A DNA stretch of 62,035 bases from positions 1 through 62,035 of the forward strand of contig NZ_JAAFZA010000034.1 of assembly GCF_015356865.1 (NCBI RefSeq), given 5' to 3'. The DNA is from Catenulispora pinisilvae. GTDB lineage: Bacteria; Actinomycetota; Actinomycetes; Streptomycetales; Catenulisporaceae. Below the pieces are notes generated by a model. That model saw only the letters and a list, made by a program, of their open reading frames with translations, did not search any database and was not told the origin of the DNA. Shown in pieces: positions 23,901 to 32,030 of this stretch; position 1 is the first letter of the stretch, and each line of letters opens with the position of its first letter. The position numbers were made by a program, and so were the translations under genes.

Positions 23901-26900
23901 CGCAGGGCGGTCAGAGCGGTCAGCCCGGTGCGGCGGCCTCGGCTGAGACGTCGTCGAACGAGGCGGCGTCCGGCGCGGGCTCGCAGGACGCGCTGACCGT
24001 GCTGCTGCGGCTGGCCGCCGAACGGGCCGAGCTGCCGCCGGAGGCCGTGAGCCCGGACAGCAACCCGATCGACGAGCTGCACCTGAGCTCGATCACGGTC
24101 GGCCAGATCGTCACCCAGGCGGCCAAGGCGCTCGGGGTGACGGCCGTGCTGGCGACCTCCGCCTACGCCACCTCGACCCTGACCGAGCTGGCCGAGATGC
24201 TCGACGGCCTGGCCGCCACGGCGCTCGCCGACGACGGCGCGGCCGAGCAGATCGCGGGCGTCGATCCGTGGGTCCGGGCCTACGCCATCGACCTGGTGTC
24301 CACGCCTCCGGCTCCGCCGGCGGTGGTGCGCCATCCGGCGGCCGAGTGGGAGGTGTTCGCCACCGACGGCCACGCGCTGTCCGAGCCGTTGCGCGCCGCG
24401 CTGTCCGTCGCCGGAATCGGCGCCGGTGTGCTGCTGTGCCTGCCCGACGAGGCGCACGAGGGCCACGCCGATCTGATGATCAGCGCGGTCCGGGCGGCGC
24501 TGTCCCGGGTGCGCGGCGAGCCGGTGCGGTTCGTCACGGTCGGCGGGCGCCGGGGCGCGGCGGGCATCGCCAAGACGCTGCACCTGGAGGCTCCGGCGGT
24601 GACCACGACCGTGGTCGCCATGGCCGGTCCCGACACGGTGCCGCCGGACTACCTCGCCCAGGTGGCCGCCCGGATCACCGCGGACGCCGCCGACACCACG
24701 GGCTTCGCAGAGGTCTGCTACGAGCGGGACGGTACGCGGACCGTGCCGGTCCTGCGCCCGCTGCCGGCGACGGCCGCCGACGCATCAGGGCTCGACGACG
24801 TCCTCACGGCCGACGACGTGCTGCTGGTGACCGGCGGCGGCAAGGGCATCACCGCCGAGGCGGCGCTGGGCCTGGCCCAGGACAGCGGCGCGGCGCTGGC
24901 GCTGATGGGCCGCTCGGATCCGGCCAGTGACCCCGAGCTGGCGATGAACCTGGAGCGGATGCGGGCGCAGGGGATCGCCTTCCAGTACGTGCGGGCCGAC
25001 GTCACCGTCGCCGACGAGGTCAAGGAGGCTTTGGACCGGGTCCGGCGCACGCTCGGTCCGGTGACCGCGATCCTGCACGGCGCCGGGCGCAACGAACCGC
25101 GCTCCCTGGTGGATCTGGACGAGTCGACCTTCCGCCGCACGCTGGCGCCGAAACTGGACGGTCTGCGGACGGTCCTGACCGCCGTCGGGTCCGACCCGCT
25201 GAGGCTGCTGGTCACCTTCGGCAGCATCATCGGCCGGGCCGGTCTGCGCGGGGAGGGCGACTACGCCACCGCCAACGACTGGCTGACCGACCTGACGCAC
25301 CGCTTCGCCGCCGACCATCCGGAGTGCCGGTGCGTCGCGCTGGAGTGGTCGGTGTGGTCCGGCGCCGGGATGGGCGACAAGCTCGGGGTGCTGGAGGCCT
25401 TGATGCGCGAGGGCATCTCGCCGATCCCGGTCGCCGAGGGCGTCGGGATCCTCAAGGCCCTGCTGGCCGATCCGTCCACCCCCGGCACCGTGGTGGTCGC
25501 CGGTCGGGCGGAGGGTCTGCCGACGATCACGATGGAGCACCGTGAGCTGCCGCTGGGCCGGTTCCTGGAGCGTCCGCGGGTGTTCTACCCGGGGGTGGAG
25601 CTGGTGGTCGACGCCGACCTGTCGCCCTCAGCGGACCTGTATCTGGCCGACCACCTGCTCGACGGGGACCTGCTGTTCCCGGCGGTGCTGGGGATGGAGG
25701 CGATGTCGCAGGCGGCCGGGGCGCTGACCGGGCACGACGGTGCGCCGACGCTGAACGACGTGGAGTTCCTGCGGCCGATCGTGGTGCCGGTGGACGGCCA
25801 GACGACCCTGCGCGTGGCGGTGCTCGCCGACGGTCCCGACGTCGTGCGTGCGGTGCTGCGCTCCAGCGAGACCGGGTTCCAGGCCGACCACTTCCGCGCC
25901 ACGCTGCGCTACGACCAGCCGCTGCCGGTCGGCGACCCGCGGCCGCGCACTCGGGACACCGAGCCGCTGATCCCGCTGGATCCGGCGACCGAGCTCTACG
26001 GTCCGGTGCTCTTCCAGGGCGACCGGTTCCAGCGCCTGCTCGGCTACCACGAGCTCCAGGCCCGCGGGTGTGTGGCGGCGATCTCGAACCAGGCCCGGGA
26101 CGACTGGTTCGGGTCCTTCCACCCGGGCGATCTCATCCTGGCCGACCCCGGCACCCGGGACGCGCTGATGCACTCGATCCAGTGCTGCGTGCCGGACGCC
26201 ACCTTGCTCCCGGCCTCCGTCGAGCGGCTGTGGCTGGCCGATCCGAAGCTGGCCCGGCCGCTGCCCGAGGTGACTCTGCACGCGGCCGAGCGCTCGCGCG
26301 ACGGGGACACCTACATCTACGACATCGAAGTCCGGGACCTGGACGGCGTGCTGGTAGAGCGCTGGGACGGCCTGACCTTGCAGGCGGTCCGCAAACAGGA
26401 CGGGACCGGGCCGTGGCTGCCGGCGTTGCTCACGCCGTATCTGGAGCGCAACGTCGAACCCGTCTTCGGCCGCGCGGGACTGCGCACCGCCGTGGTACCG
26501 GACGCGGCGGCCCCGGCGGCCCCGGAGGGTTCCGAGGCCGACGGTTCGCAGACCGCGCTCCGGCGCGAGCGCACCGACCGGGCGATGAGCTGGGCCCTGG
26601 GCCGGCGGGTCGAGGTCGGGCACCGTTCCGACGGGATGCCGTGGATTGACGGGTTCCAGGTGTCCTCCGCACACGGAGCCGGACTCACCTTCTCCACGGC
26701 GCTGGCCGGCGACCGGCCGGTGGAGTGCGATGTCGAGGTCGCCGAGACCCGTCGGATGAGCGAATGGACCGACCTGCTCGGCGCCGACGGCGTCGCGCTG
26801 GCCGGCCTGATCTCCGCCGAGCGCGGCGAGGACTACTCGGTCGCCGCGACGCGGGTGTGGGGCGCGATCGAGTGCCTGCGGAAGGCCGGCCTGGCCCGGC

Positions 26901-27079
26901 CGGATCTGACGGCGGACACCGTCGAGGGGGTTCCCGGTTCCGGCCCGTGGGCGGCCCTGCGCGGCGGCGGACGGCGGATCGCCTCGTTCCTCACCACGGT
27001 GCGGGACGTCGGCGAACCGCTGGTGTTCACGGTGTCGGCCGCTGTCGAGGCGGCCGCCGAGGGGAGTGACGCGGAATGA
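20990..27079 (+). CDS. pksE: Iterative enediyne polyketide synthase PksE
   Basis: 2029 aa from a GTG with GGAGGGA upstream; a longer frame upstream lacks support. Domain order is that of enediyne synthases: KS (about 47-480; Cys255 in DGACSSS, EGHGTGTAVGD, GNFGHTKGAAG), AT-like (FLFPGQGAG; GHSLGEL with Ser700), ACP (DELHLSSITVGQI, likely carrier Ser1034), KR (VTGGGKGI near 1277), DH (ADHLLDGDLLFPA, His1555) and a C-terminal phosphopantetheinyl transferase domain (about 1860-2029, SSAHGAGLTF, RVWGAIECLRKAG) that activates the ACP. It makes the linear polyene precursor of the warhead. A Thr/Gly repeat (about 22-47) precedes the KS. It overlaps the E10 gene by 4 bases. 9- or 10-membered type cannot be told by eye. 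Confidence 0.95.
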   Translation: MLPKEQHAAADRIIAGGGGEVSGTGPGSTGAGITGTGTTGTATTGTGIAVVGIALRYPDAASPDELWRNVLAGRRAFRRLPDERMRAEDYYSPDPAAPDRHYSKMAAVLEGFDFDRVGYRIGGSTFRSTDMTHWLALDTVARALDDAGFPAGEGLPRQNTGVVIGNTLTGEFSRANLMRLRWPYVERTVGAALREQGWDDAALGEFLTALEARYKAPFPPIDEDSLAGGLANTISGRICNYFDFGGGGYTVDGACSSSLLSVATVCNALAAGQIDAAVAGGVDLSIDPFEVIGFAKTGALARSEMKVYDKDSNGFWPGEGCGMLVLMRDEDAVRQGKFRYATIAGWGQSSDGKGGITRPEASGHRRAISRAYANAGFGVETVRYFEGHGTGTAVGDATELEAISGARRDAAGVAAGTAAISTVKGNFGHTKGAAGVAGLIKAILAVRHQVIPPATGHYDPHPVLLAEDATLHVPDRAELWPDGAPIRAGVSSMGFGGINAHLIVEHADGVRRTNIGKSTTRLVRSRQDCEILLLDAVGVAELRGRVAQLAGFLTKLSFAELGDLAATLSGELTGRPLRAAIVARSPEQAEERLGRLLSLLDSGARQVLDPAGGVFLGAAGRLPRLAFLFPGQGAGRRADGGALRRRFPAVDELYRDLALPTGGDQVATSVAQPRIVAGSVAAIRVLSALGITASGAAGHSLGELTALHWAGVMAEEAVLALAAERGRVMDQTSSGGGAMASIAASADQVNDLLYPEPVVIAGYNSPTQTVVSGPVQAVESVMERAQARGLSATRVSVSHAFHSAAVAPAAELFGRHLAAQDFRPLDRTVVSTVTGAPLPADTDVATLLSGQMLAPVRFHDAVAALARDCDAFIEVGPGRILRNLAAEIAPAVPAVSIESDSMSLAGLFHAVAMAYVLGAPVEHGELFRDRYVKPLPLDKEFVFLASPAEAAPEGDFAVVKAALAAPAALAPQGGQSGQPGAAASAETSSNEAASGAGSQDALTVLLRLAAERAELPPEAVSPDSNPIDELHLSSITVGQIVTQAAKALGVTAVLATSAYATSTLTELAEMLDGLAATALADDGAAEQIAGVDPWVRAYAIDLVSTPPAPPAVVRHPAAEWEVFATDGHALSEPLRAALSVAGIGAGVLLCLPDEAHEGHADLMISAVRAALSRVRGEPVRFVTVGGRRGAAGIAKTLHLEAPAVTTTVVAMAGPDTVPPDYLAQVAARITADAADTTGFAEVCYERDGTRTVPVLRPLPATAADASGLDDVLTADDVLLVTGGGKGITAEAALGLAQDSGAALALMGRSDPASDPELAMNLERMRAQGIAFQYVRADVTVADEVKEALDRVRRTLGPVTAILHGAGRNEPRSLVDLDESTFRRTLAPKLDGLRTVLTAVGSDPLRLLVTFGSIIGRAGLRGEGDYATANDWLTDLTHRFAADHPECRCVALEWSVWSGAGMGDKLGVLEALMREGISPIPVAEGVGILKALLADPSTPGTVVVAGRAEGLPTITMEHRELPLGRFLERPRVFYPGVELVVDADLSPSADLYLADHLLDGDLLFPAVLGMEAMSQAAGALTGHDGAPTLNDVEFLRPIVVPVDGQTTLRVAVLADGPDVVRAVLRSSETGFQADHFRATLRYDQPLPVGDPRPRTRDTEPLIPLDPATELYGPVLFQGDRFQRLLGYHELQARGCVAAISNQARDDWFGSFHPGDLILADPGTRDALMHSIQCCVPDATLLPASVERLWLADPKLARPLPEVTLHAAERSRDGDTYIYDIEVRDLDGVLVERWDGLTLQAVRKQDGTGPWLPALLTPYLERNVEPVFGRAGLRTAVVPDAAAPAAPEGSEADGSQTALRRERTDRAMSWALGRRVEVGHRSDGMPWIDGFQVSSAHGAGLTFSTALAGDRPVECDVEVAETRRMSEWTDLLGADGVALAGLISAERGEDYSVAATRVWGAIECLRKAGLARPDLTADTVEGVPGSGPWAALRGGGRRIASFLTTVRDVGEPLVFTVSAAVEAAAEGSDAE

Positions 27080-27627
27080 GCGGCGAGAGCACAATGACCG
27101 GCAACGGCATGACGAGTGGCAATGGCATAACAAGCGGCAACGGCATACAGGACTACTACGAGTACCGGCACCTGGTCGGCTTCGAGGAGACCAACCTCGT
27201 CGGCAACGTGTACTACGTCAACTATCTGCGCTGGCAGGGACGCTGCCGGGAGATGTTCCTGCGCGAACACGCGCCGGAGGTCATCGCGGACGTGCAGGCC
27301 GACCTGAAGCTGTTCACGCTGAAGGTGGACTGCGAGTTCCTGTCCGAGATCACCGCGTTCGACGAGCTGTCGATCCGGATGCGGCTGGAGGACCTGACGC
27401 AGACGCAGATCGAGTTCGCCTTCGACTACGTGCGGCTGCGCGAAGGGCTGGAGGACCTGGTGGCCCGGGGCCGGCAGCGGGTGGCGTGCATGCGCGGCCC
27501 GAACACCGACACCCGGCCGACCCCGGTGCCCGAGCCGCTTCGGCGGGCCCTGAGCCGCTACGCGCTGCGCGGCACCCGCCCAGCGGCCGTCCAGGCCCCG
27601 ATCCGGGTGCCGGCCGCGGGGAGCTGA
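27076..27627 (+). CDS. Enediyne thioesterase E10 (TEBC, hot-dog fold)
   Basis: 183 aa, overlapping pksE by ATGA. The motif EYRHLVGFEETNLVGNVYYV with NYLRWQGRCREMF is the signature of enediyne thioesterases such as CalE7 and SgcE10, hot-dog enzymes that release the polyene from PksE. FLSEITAFDELSIRMRL and IEFAFDYVR complete the fold. The N-terminus has an extra low-complexity stretch of three near-identical units (TGNGM/TSGNGI/TSGNGI). The true start may be one of the internal ATGs in it. Translational coupling to PksE fits equal expression. Confidence 0.95.
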   Translation: MSGESTMTGNGMTSGNGITSGNGIQDYYEYRHLVGFEETNLVGNVYYVNYLRWQGRCREMFLREHAPEVIADVQADLKLFTLKVDCEFLSEITAFDELSIRMRLEDLTQTQIEFAFDYVRLREGLEDLVARGRQRVACMRGPNTDTRPTPVPEPLRRALSRYALRGTRPAAVQAPIRVPAAGS

Positions 27628-27633
27628 GCGGCG

Positions 27634-28185
27634 ATGGCCAAGCCAATGACGGCGCCGGTTCCGGCCGGCGCCGCCGCCGACCCCCGGGAACTGCGGCGCG
27701 TCTTCGGCCGCTTCGCCACCGGCATCACCGTGGTGACCTCCGGCGGCGACGAGCCGCGCGGGATGACCGCGAACTCGTTCACCTCGGTGTCGCTGGACCC
27801 GCCGATGGTCCTGGTCTGCGTACTGCGCGACGCCTCGATGCACGAGACGATCAGGGACAGCGGCGGCTTCGCGGTGTCCGTGCTGTCCAACCGGCAAGAA
27901 CGCGTCGCCCGGCACTTCGCGAACCGCGACCGGCCGCGCGGCCGGGCCGAGTTCGACGCCGTGGACCACATCCCCGGCCCCCGCACCGGAGCCCCGGTCC
28001 TGCCGGACGCCCTGGCCTGGTTCGAGTGCTCCCTGGCCGCGGTGTACGACGGCGGGGACCACTCGATCTTCCTGGGCGAGATCGTCACCGTCGGACGTGG
28101 CCCGGACCAGGACGCGCTGCTCTTCTACGCCGGCTCCTACCGCCGGCTGGAAGCCCCGGCCGACTGGCGCGACCACATCCCGTGA
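27634..28185 (+). CDS. Flavin reductase (E6-like)
   Basis: 183 aa. Flavin reductase-like, FMN-binding split-barrel domain: LRRVFGRFATGITVVTS, PRGMTANSFTSVSLDPPMVLVCV, FAVSVLSNRQERVARHFA and FECSLAAVYDGGDHSIFLGEI. Such proteins use NAD(P)H to supply FADH2/FMNH2 to two-component monooxygenases or halogenases; the counterpart in C-1027 is SgcE6. It lies six bases after the E10 gene and overlaps the next TetR gene by GTGA, so it belongs to the pksE operon. The only obvious reduced-flavin user nearby is the halogenase at 17652-19490. Confidence 0.88.
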   Translation: MAKPMTAPVPAGAAADPRELRRVFGRFATGITVVTSGGDEPRGMTANSFTSVSLDPPMVLVCVLRDASMHETIRDSGGFAVSVLSNRQERVARHFANRDRPRGRAEFDAVDHIPGPRTGAPVLPDALAWFECSLAAVYDGGDHSIFLGEIVTVGRGPDQDALLFYAGSYRRLEAPADWRDHIP

Positions 28186-28760
28186 CGGCCCCGCACCGGA
28201 ACACCTACCACCACGGCGACGCCCGCGCCGCACTCGTCCAGGCCGCCTTCGACCTGGCGCGCGCCGGCGGGCCGCCCACGGTGACCCTGCGCGCCGCCGC
28301 CCGCCACGTCGGCATCACGGCGGCCGCGGTGTACCGGCACTTCACCACGGTCGAGGAACTGCTTGAGGTGGTGAAGCGCCGGGCGCTGCGCTTGCTCGCG
28401 GAGCGGCTGGATGAGGCGGTCTCGTTGAGCGAGGGTGAGGGCGCCGGCGGCGGCGAACCGGCGGCCCCGGACCGCACCCGCACCCGCGCGATCGCCGAGG
28501 CCTACCTATCGTTCGCGCGTGAGCACCCCGGCCTGTTCGGCATGGCCTGCCACGGTGGCCTGACCGCCGCCCGCGATCTGGTCGCCGAGCACGTCGGCGA
28601 TGCACCGCGCCCCACCCGCCTGGCTGTGTGGTCTGCCGCGCACGGCGTGGCTTTGCTCAGCGTGTCTGAGGCCGAACAAAGGCAGGTGCTGGACATCCTC
28701 CTGGCTGGAATCGTCGCCCCGAGCGCGGAATCGGGGCCCGTCATAAGCTGGCGGCCGTGA
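28182..28760 (+). CDS. TetR-family regulator ending the pksE operon
   Basis: 192 aa, GTG start overlapping the flavin reductase stop. HTH: HGDARAALVQAAFDLARAGG, then LRAAARHVGITAAAVYRHF. The C-terminal domain is of the WHG kind (YLSFAREHPGLFGMACHGG, LAVWSAAHGVALL). Placement at the end of pksE-E10-E6 suggests feedback control of the operon or of an exporter. No palindrome was assigned to it. Confidence 0.85.
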   Translation: MTAPHRNTYHHGDARAALVQAAFDLARAGGPPTVTLRAAARHVGITAAAVYRHFTTVEELLEVVKRRALRLLAERLDEAVSLSEGEGAGGGEPAAPDRTRTRAIAEAYLSFAREHPGLFGMACHGGLTAARDLVAEHVGDAPRPTRLAVWSAAHGVALLSVSEAEQRQVLDILLAGIVAPSAESGPVISWRP

Positions 28761-28791
28761 TGGTGCGACAGATGGGCGTGGGCGAGGCATC

Positions 28792-29469
28792 GTGGCCCCG
28801 GTGAACGAGCCTGGCCGGGAAGTTCTCGAGAGCGGGTTCCGGATCTTGCGCGCACTGCCCGACGCGGACGCCCGCCGACAGGTGTCGAGCCTGGCCGAGC
28901 AGACCTCGATACCCCGGTCCACGGTGCACCGGCTGCTGCACCAGCTTCGCCGCAGCGGGGCCGTCGAGCTGGGGGCCGACGGCCGCTGGACGGTGTCGCC
29001 GCACCTGCTGGAGATCGCCCACCGGTCCCAGCCGGTCGACGGTCGGCGCACCGAGATCAATCGGATCATCCAAGCGCTGCGCGAGCAGACCGGGGCCACC
29101 GTCTCACTCGTCGTCGCGACGGAGACGAACCTCGTCGCCGTGGAGATGATCCCCGGCCGGGAGAAGCTCGTCATCGACGCCTACGCCGGGATCGAGATGC
29201 CCGATTTGTCGGCCGCCGCGATCGTGCTCGCCCCCACCCACCGGCACTCGGTACGGAAACGGCCGTTGCACGCGGCGGTGGACGACGAGGATCTGCTTGA
29301 GGGACTCACCTGCTACGCACGCCTGCTCCGGCTGCCCGGCGGGGGCCGGGCCTCGATCCAGATAGCCACGTCCGCCGGTCGGCGGGCGGAGAACTTCGCC
29401 GCGCACGTGCAGCGGGCCGCCAACACGATCGAGGCGCTGCGATCCGACGCGCCCATTGAATGGACATGA
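28792..29469 (+). CDS. IclR-type transcriptional regulator
   Basis: 225 aa. Winged HTH at the N-terminus (LESGFRILRAL, VSSLAEQTSIPRSTVHRLLHQLRRSG), then an effector-like region with IIQALREQTGATVSLVVATETNLVAVEMIPG, typical of IclR proteins, although the C-terminal part is shorter than usual (about 225 against 250-260). It starts 31 bases after the TetR stop; its stop at 29469 lies 38 bases before the SDR start chosen here, so it likely forms an operon with that SDR and may regulate it. Confidence 0.75.
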   Translation: MAPVNEPGREVLESGFRILRALPDADARRQVSSLAEQTSIPRSTVHRLLHQLRRSGAVELGADGRWTVSPHLLEIAHRSQPVDGRRTEINRIIQALREQTGATVSLVVATETNLVAVEMIPGREKLVIDAYAGIEMPDLSAAAIVLAPTHRHSVRKRPLHAAVDDEDLLEGLTCYARLLRLPGGGRASIQIATSAGRRAENFAAHVQRAANTIEALRSDAPIEWT

Positions 29470-29507
29470 GCTCGACCGCGCGCCGGCCCCCATCGCACGA
29501 TGCCGTC

Positions 29508-30269
29508 ATGAACCCAACGAGAATCGCTGTGGTCACCGGCGTCAGCCGGGGCTTCGGGCGCAGCATGGCCGCTCACCTCGTCGCCAGTGGCGTCAAAGTG
29601 ATCGGTACCTTCAACAGTGGCGGCGTGCGGGCGCGCGAACTCGCCGAGCAGATCACGCTGACCGGGGCGCAGGACAGCCTGGCGCTGCTCAGCCTCGATG
29701 TCACGCAGACCGATCGCTATGACGATTTCGCGAACGAGGTCTCGCGCCAGCTGGAGCGGTGGGGCGCCGACAGGTTCGACTACCTCGTCAACAACGCCGG
29801 GATCGGCGTGTTCGCCCCGTACGCGCAGACCAGCCAGGACCAGTTCGATGAAGTGATCGCGGTGAATCTGAAGGCGCCGTTCTTCCTGACGCAACGGCTG
29901 CTGCCGCTGCTGAACGACGGCGGCCGCATCCTGAACGTCTCGACCGCTCTGACCCGAGCCGTCGTTCCGAGCGGGTCCGCTTACGCCGCGAGCAAGGGGG
30001 CGGTGGAGGTGCTGACCCGCTACCTCGCCGTGGAGCTGGCAGACCGGGGCATCCGGGTCAACACGATCGTCGGCGGCGCGACCGACGGCGACTTCGGCGG
30101 CGGCATCATGCGCAGCGAAGCCGTCCAGAAGCAGGCCACGGAGGTCATCGCCCTGGGCCGGATCGGAACGCCGGACGACCTCGGCGCGGCGGTGCCATCG
30201 ATCCTCTCCGACGCGTTCGGCTGGGTCACGGGCGCGTGCATCGACGTCAACGGCGGCCAGAGCCTGTAG
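29508..30269 (+). CDS. Short-chain dehydrogenase/reductase
   Basis: 253 aa. TGVSRGFG cofactor motif, LDVTQTD, NNAGIG, catalytic Ser in LNVSTALTR, YAASKGA (Tyr/Lys) and the C-terminal VTGACIDVNGGQSL that is usual for FabG-like SDRs. The start is the internal ATG nearest the Rossmann motif; an upstream ATG adds 16 residues and overlaps the IclR gene. Substrate unknown. It could be an enediyne tailoring ketoreductase, but its IclR partner suggests a catabolic or stand-alone function. Confidence 0.85.
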   Translation: MNPTRIAVVTGVSRGFGRSMAAHLVASGVKVIGTFNSGGVRARELAEQITLTGAQDSLALLSLDVTQTDRYDDFANEVSRQLERWGADRFDYLVNNAGIGVFAPYAQTSQDQFDEVIAVNLKAPFFLTQRLLPLLNDGGRILNVSTALTRAVVPSGSAYAASKGAVEVLTRYLAVELADRGIRVNTIVGGATDGDFGGGIMRSEAVQKQATEVIALGRIGTPDDLGAAVPSILSDAFGWVTGACIDVNGGQSL

Positions 30270-30322
30270 GCGCTCCGTGCTCGATGCTCGGTGCTCTGAG
30301 AACGCTTCATCCGAGACCTGAT

Positions 30323-32020
30323 TCACCGGATGGTGATCGGGATCTGCACGGTCGTCTCGTCCAGGTCGTCGGTGCGTAGGGTGACGGTCAGTCGCCAGCT
30401 GCCGGCGATGGGAAGTGATGTGTCGCCGATCAGGTGGCCGGCTCCGGCGTTGCGCAGTGTCACCGGCAGCGGTCCCAGGGCGTGCGAGGTGAGGGTGAAG
30501 GATGCCTGTACTTGCAGTACCTGCTCCTGCTTGCCGGTGGGGCCGAGGGTGTAGAGGTGGACGGTGTCGGCGCCGGTCTTCGCCGGGTCGACGGTCACCT
30601 GGACGGTGCCGACGCCGCCGGGGCCGCCGGAGTTGAATGCCGCCGAGGCGCTGACCGGCCCGGCGGACGCCGTGAACGCGGTGCGTGCGGGCGGGGCGTT
30701 GACCAGCGCCGCGGTTAGTGCGAGCACGCAGATGCCCAGTCCTACCTCGCTGGCGACGGAGCGGCGCAGTGTCGAGATCGCGGCCTGGTCGGTGGTGTCG
30801 GGGCTGCGGTCCTCCCGGTGTCGGGCGATCCAGCGGCGTGCGAGGTAGCCCAAACCGATCAGGAGGACCACGCCGAGCAGCTTGAGCAGCAGCAGCCTTC
30901 CGTATGCGGTGCCGGTCAGCGCGGGCACGGAGCCGACCTGTCGCCAGCTTTGGTAGGTGCCGGTGCCTACCAGGACGATCACGCAGGTCAGTGCCACCGG
31001 CGAGAAGTGCTGCACCATCCGGGCCCGCTCGCCCGGCGTTCCGTGTCCGTCGCGGCGCAGGACGATCGCGGCCAGGACGGTGAGGCCGCCGAGCCAGACG
31101 GCCATCGCGCACAGGTGGGCGATATCGACGGGCACTGCGAGGGCTACCTGTATTCCGGTGCCGGCGTGTCCGGAAACGGCCCATGTCGCGGCGATGCCGA
31201 CTGTCAGGGCGACGCCGGTGAGCGCGGCCAGGATCCGGGCTTGTGGTGAGGCGTCTGGTAGCCGGGTGAACAGCCAGGCGAGCAGCGCTGCCGCGAACGC
31301 GATCAGAACCAGTCGAACCGACAGTGCCTCGCCGAGGCGGGTCGACAGGGTGGTGTGCAGCACTCCGGTGTCCAGTGCGCGGCCGAGGCCGAAGCCCGCG
31401 CCGTAGGGGCCCTGTAAAGCCAGTACGCCGGCGGTGGCGACGGCGAGCCCGCTCCACGCCGATACCAGCAGGATCCGCACGGCTCTGGTGCGTGCGCCGT
31501 TCGGCCACCACGCGAATACGAACACTGCGGTACCGACCAGGACGGCGAAGGCCGCGTAGGCCACGAAGCGGGCGACCGCGTAGAGGGCGCCGACCGTCTT
31601 GCTGCCTGCGGGGTGCAGTGTCGAGGAGTTCACGGTCGAGGCGGAGGCTTGGCCGATGTTGAAGGTGAATGCCCCCTGTACCGGATGGGAGTCGGCGGAG
31701 ATGACCCGCCAGGAGGTTGTATACGTGCCCTGTTTCAGTCCGGACGTCAGATCGACGGCGACCTGGTCGGCGTGTCCGGCGGGGTGGGCGGGGCTGCCCT
31801 CGTCCACCCGGGTGCCGGTGGGGGAGAACACGCGCAGGGCGCCGAACTGGAGGGCCACCGGCTCGTCGAAGGTCACCGACACTTGATGCGGGGCGGAGGC
31901 GAGGGTCTGTCCGTCGCCTGGGGTGGTCGCGACCACGGTGGCGTGGGCGAAGGCGCCCTGCGCGGTGAGCAGGATCAGGCAGATGACCAGGGCCAGTAGC
32001 ACCAGCAGTCGACGGAGCAT
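30323..32020 (-). CDS. CopC-CopD fusion copper-resistance protein
   Basis: 565 aa. A signal peptide (LLVLLALVICLILLTAQGAFA) leaves a mature N-terminal His (AHATVV), the copper ligand of CopC. The CopC domain follows (TPGDGQTLASAP, VTFDEPV, SWRVISADSHPVQGAFTF with the conserved DxH), then about eight transmembrane helices of CopD type (VAMAVWLGGLTVL-like segment, FSPVALTCVIVL), then a C-terminal beta domain (VQVTVDPAKTGADTV) of YtkA type. It likely binds copper outside the membrane and takes it up or handles it. It heads downstream of YcnI in a leftward copper block. Confidence 0.85.
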   Translation of the reverse strand: MLRRLLVLLALVICLILLTAQGAFAHATVVATTPGDGQTLASAPHQVSVTFDEPVALQFGALRVFSPTGTRVDEGSPAHPAGHADQVAVDLTSGLKQGTYTTSWRVISADSHPVQGAFTFNIGQASASTVNSSTLHPAGSKTVGALYAVARFVAYAAFAVLVGTAVFVFAWWPNGARTRAVRILLVSAWSGLAVATAGVLALQGPYGAGFGLGRALDTGVLHTTLSTRLGEALSVRLVLIAFAAALLAWLFTRLPDASPQARILAALTGVALTVGIAATWAVSGHAGTGIQVALAVPVDIAHLCAMAVWLGGLTVLAAIVLRRDGHGTPGERARMVQHFSPVALTCVIVLVGTGTYQSWRQVGSVPALTGTAYGRLLLLKLLGVVLLIGLGYLARRWIARHREDRSPDTTDQAAISTLRRSVASEVGLGICVLALTAALVNAPPARTAFTASAGPVSASAAFNSGGPGGVGTVQVTVDPAKTGADTVHLYTLGPTGKQEQVLQVQASFTLTSHALGPLPVTLRNAGAGHLIGDTSLPIAGSWRLTVTLRTDDLDETTVQIPITIR

Positions 32021-32030
32021 CGTGACCGCC

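Noticed and set aside
28792-30269. IclR-SDR pair as part of the enediyne cluster
   Set aside because: Nothing but closeness supports it; the pair looks like a self-contained regulator-enzyme unit, so the locus boundary was set at about 28.76 kb.
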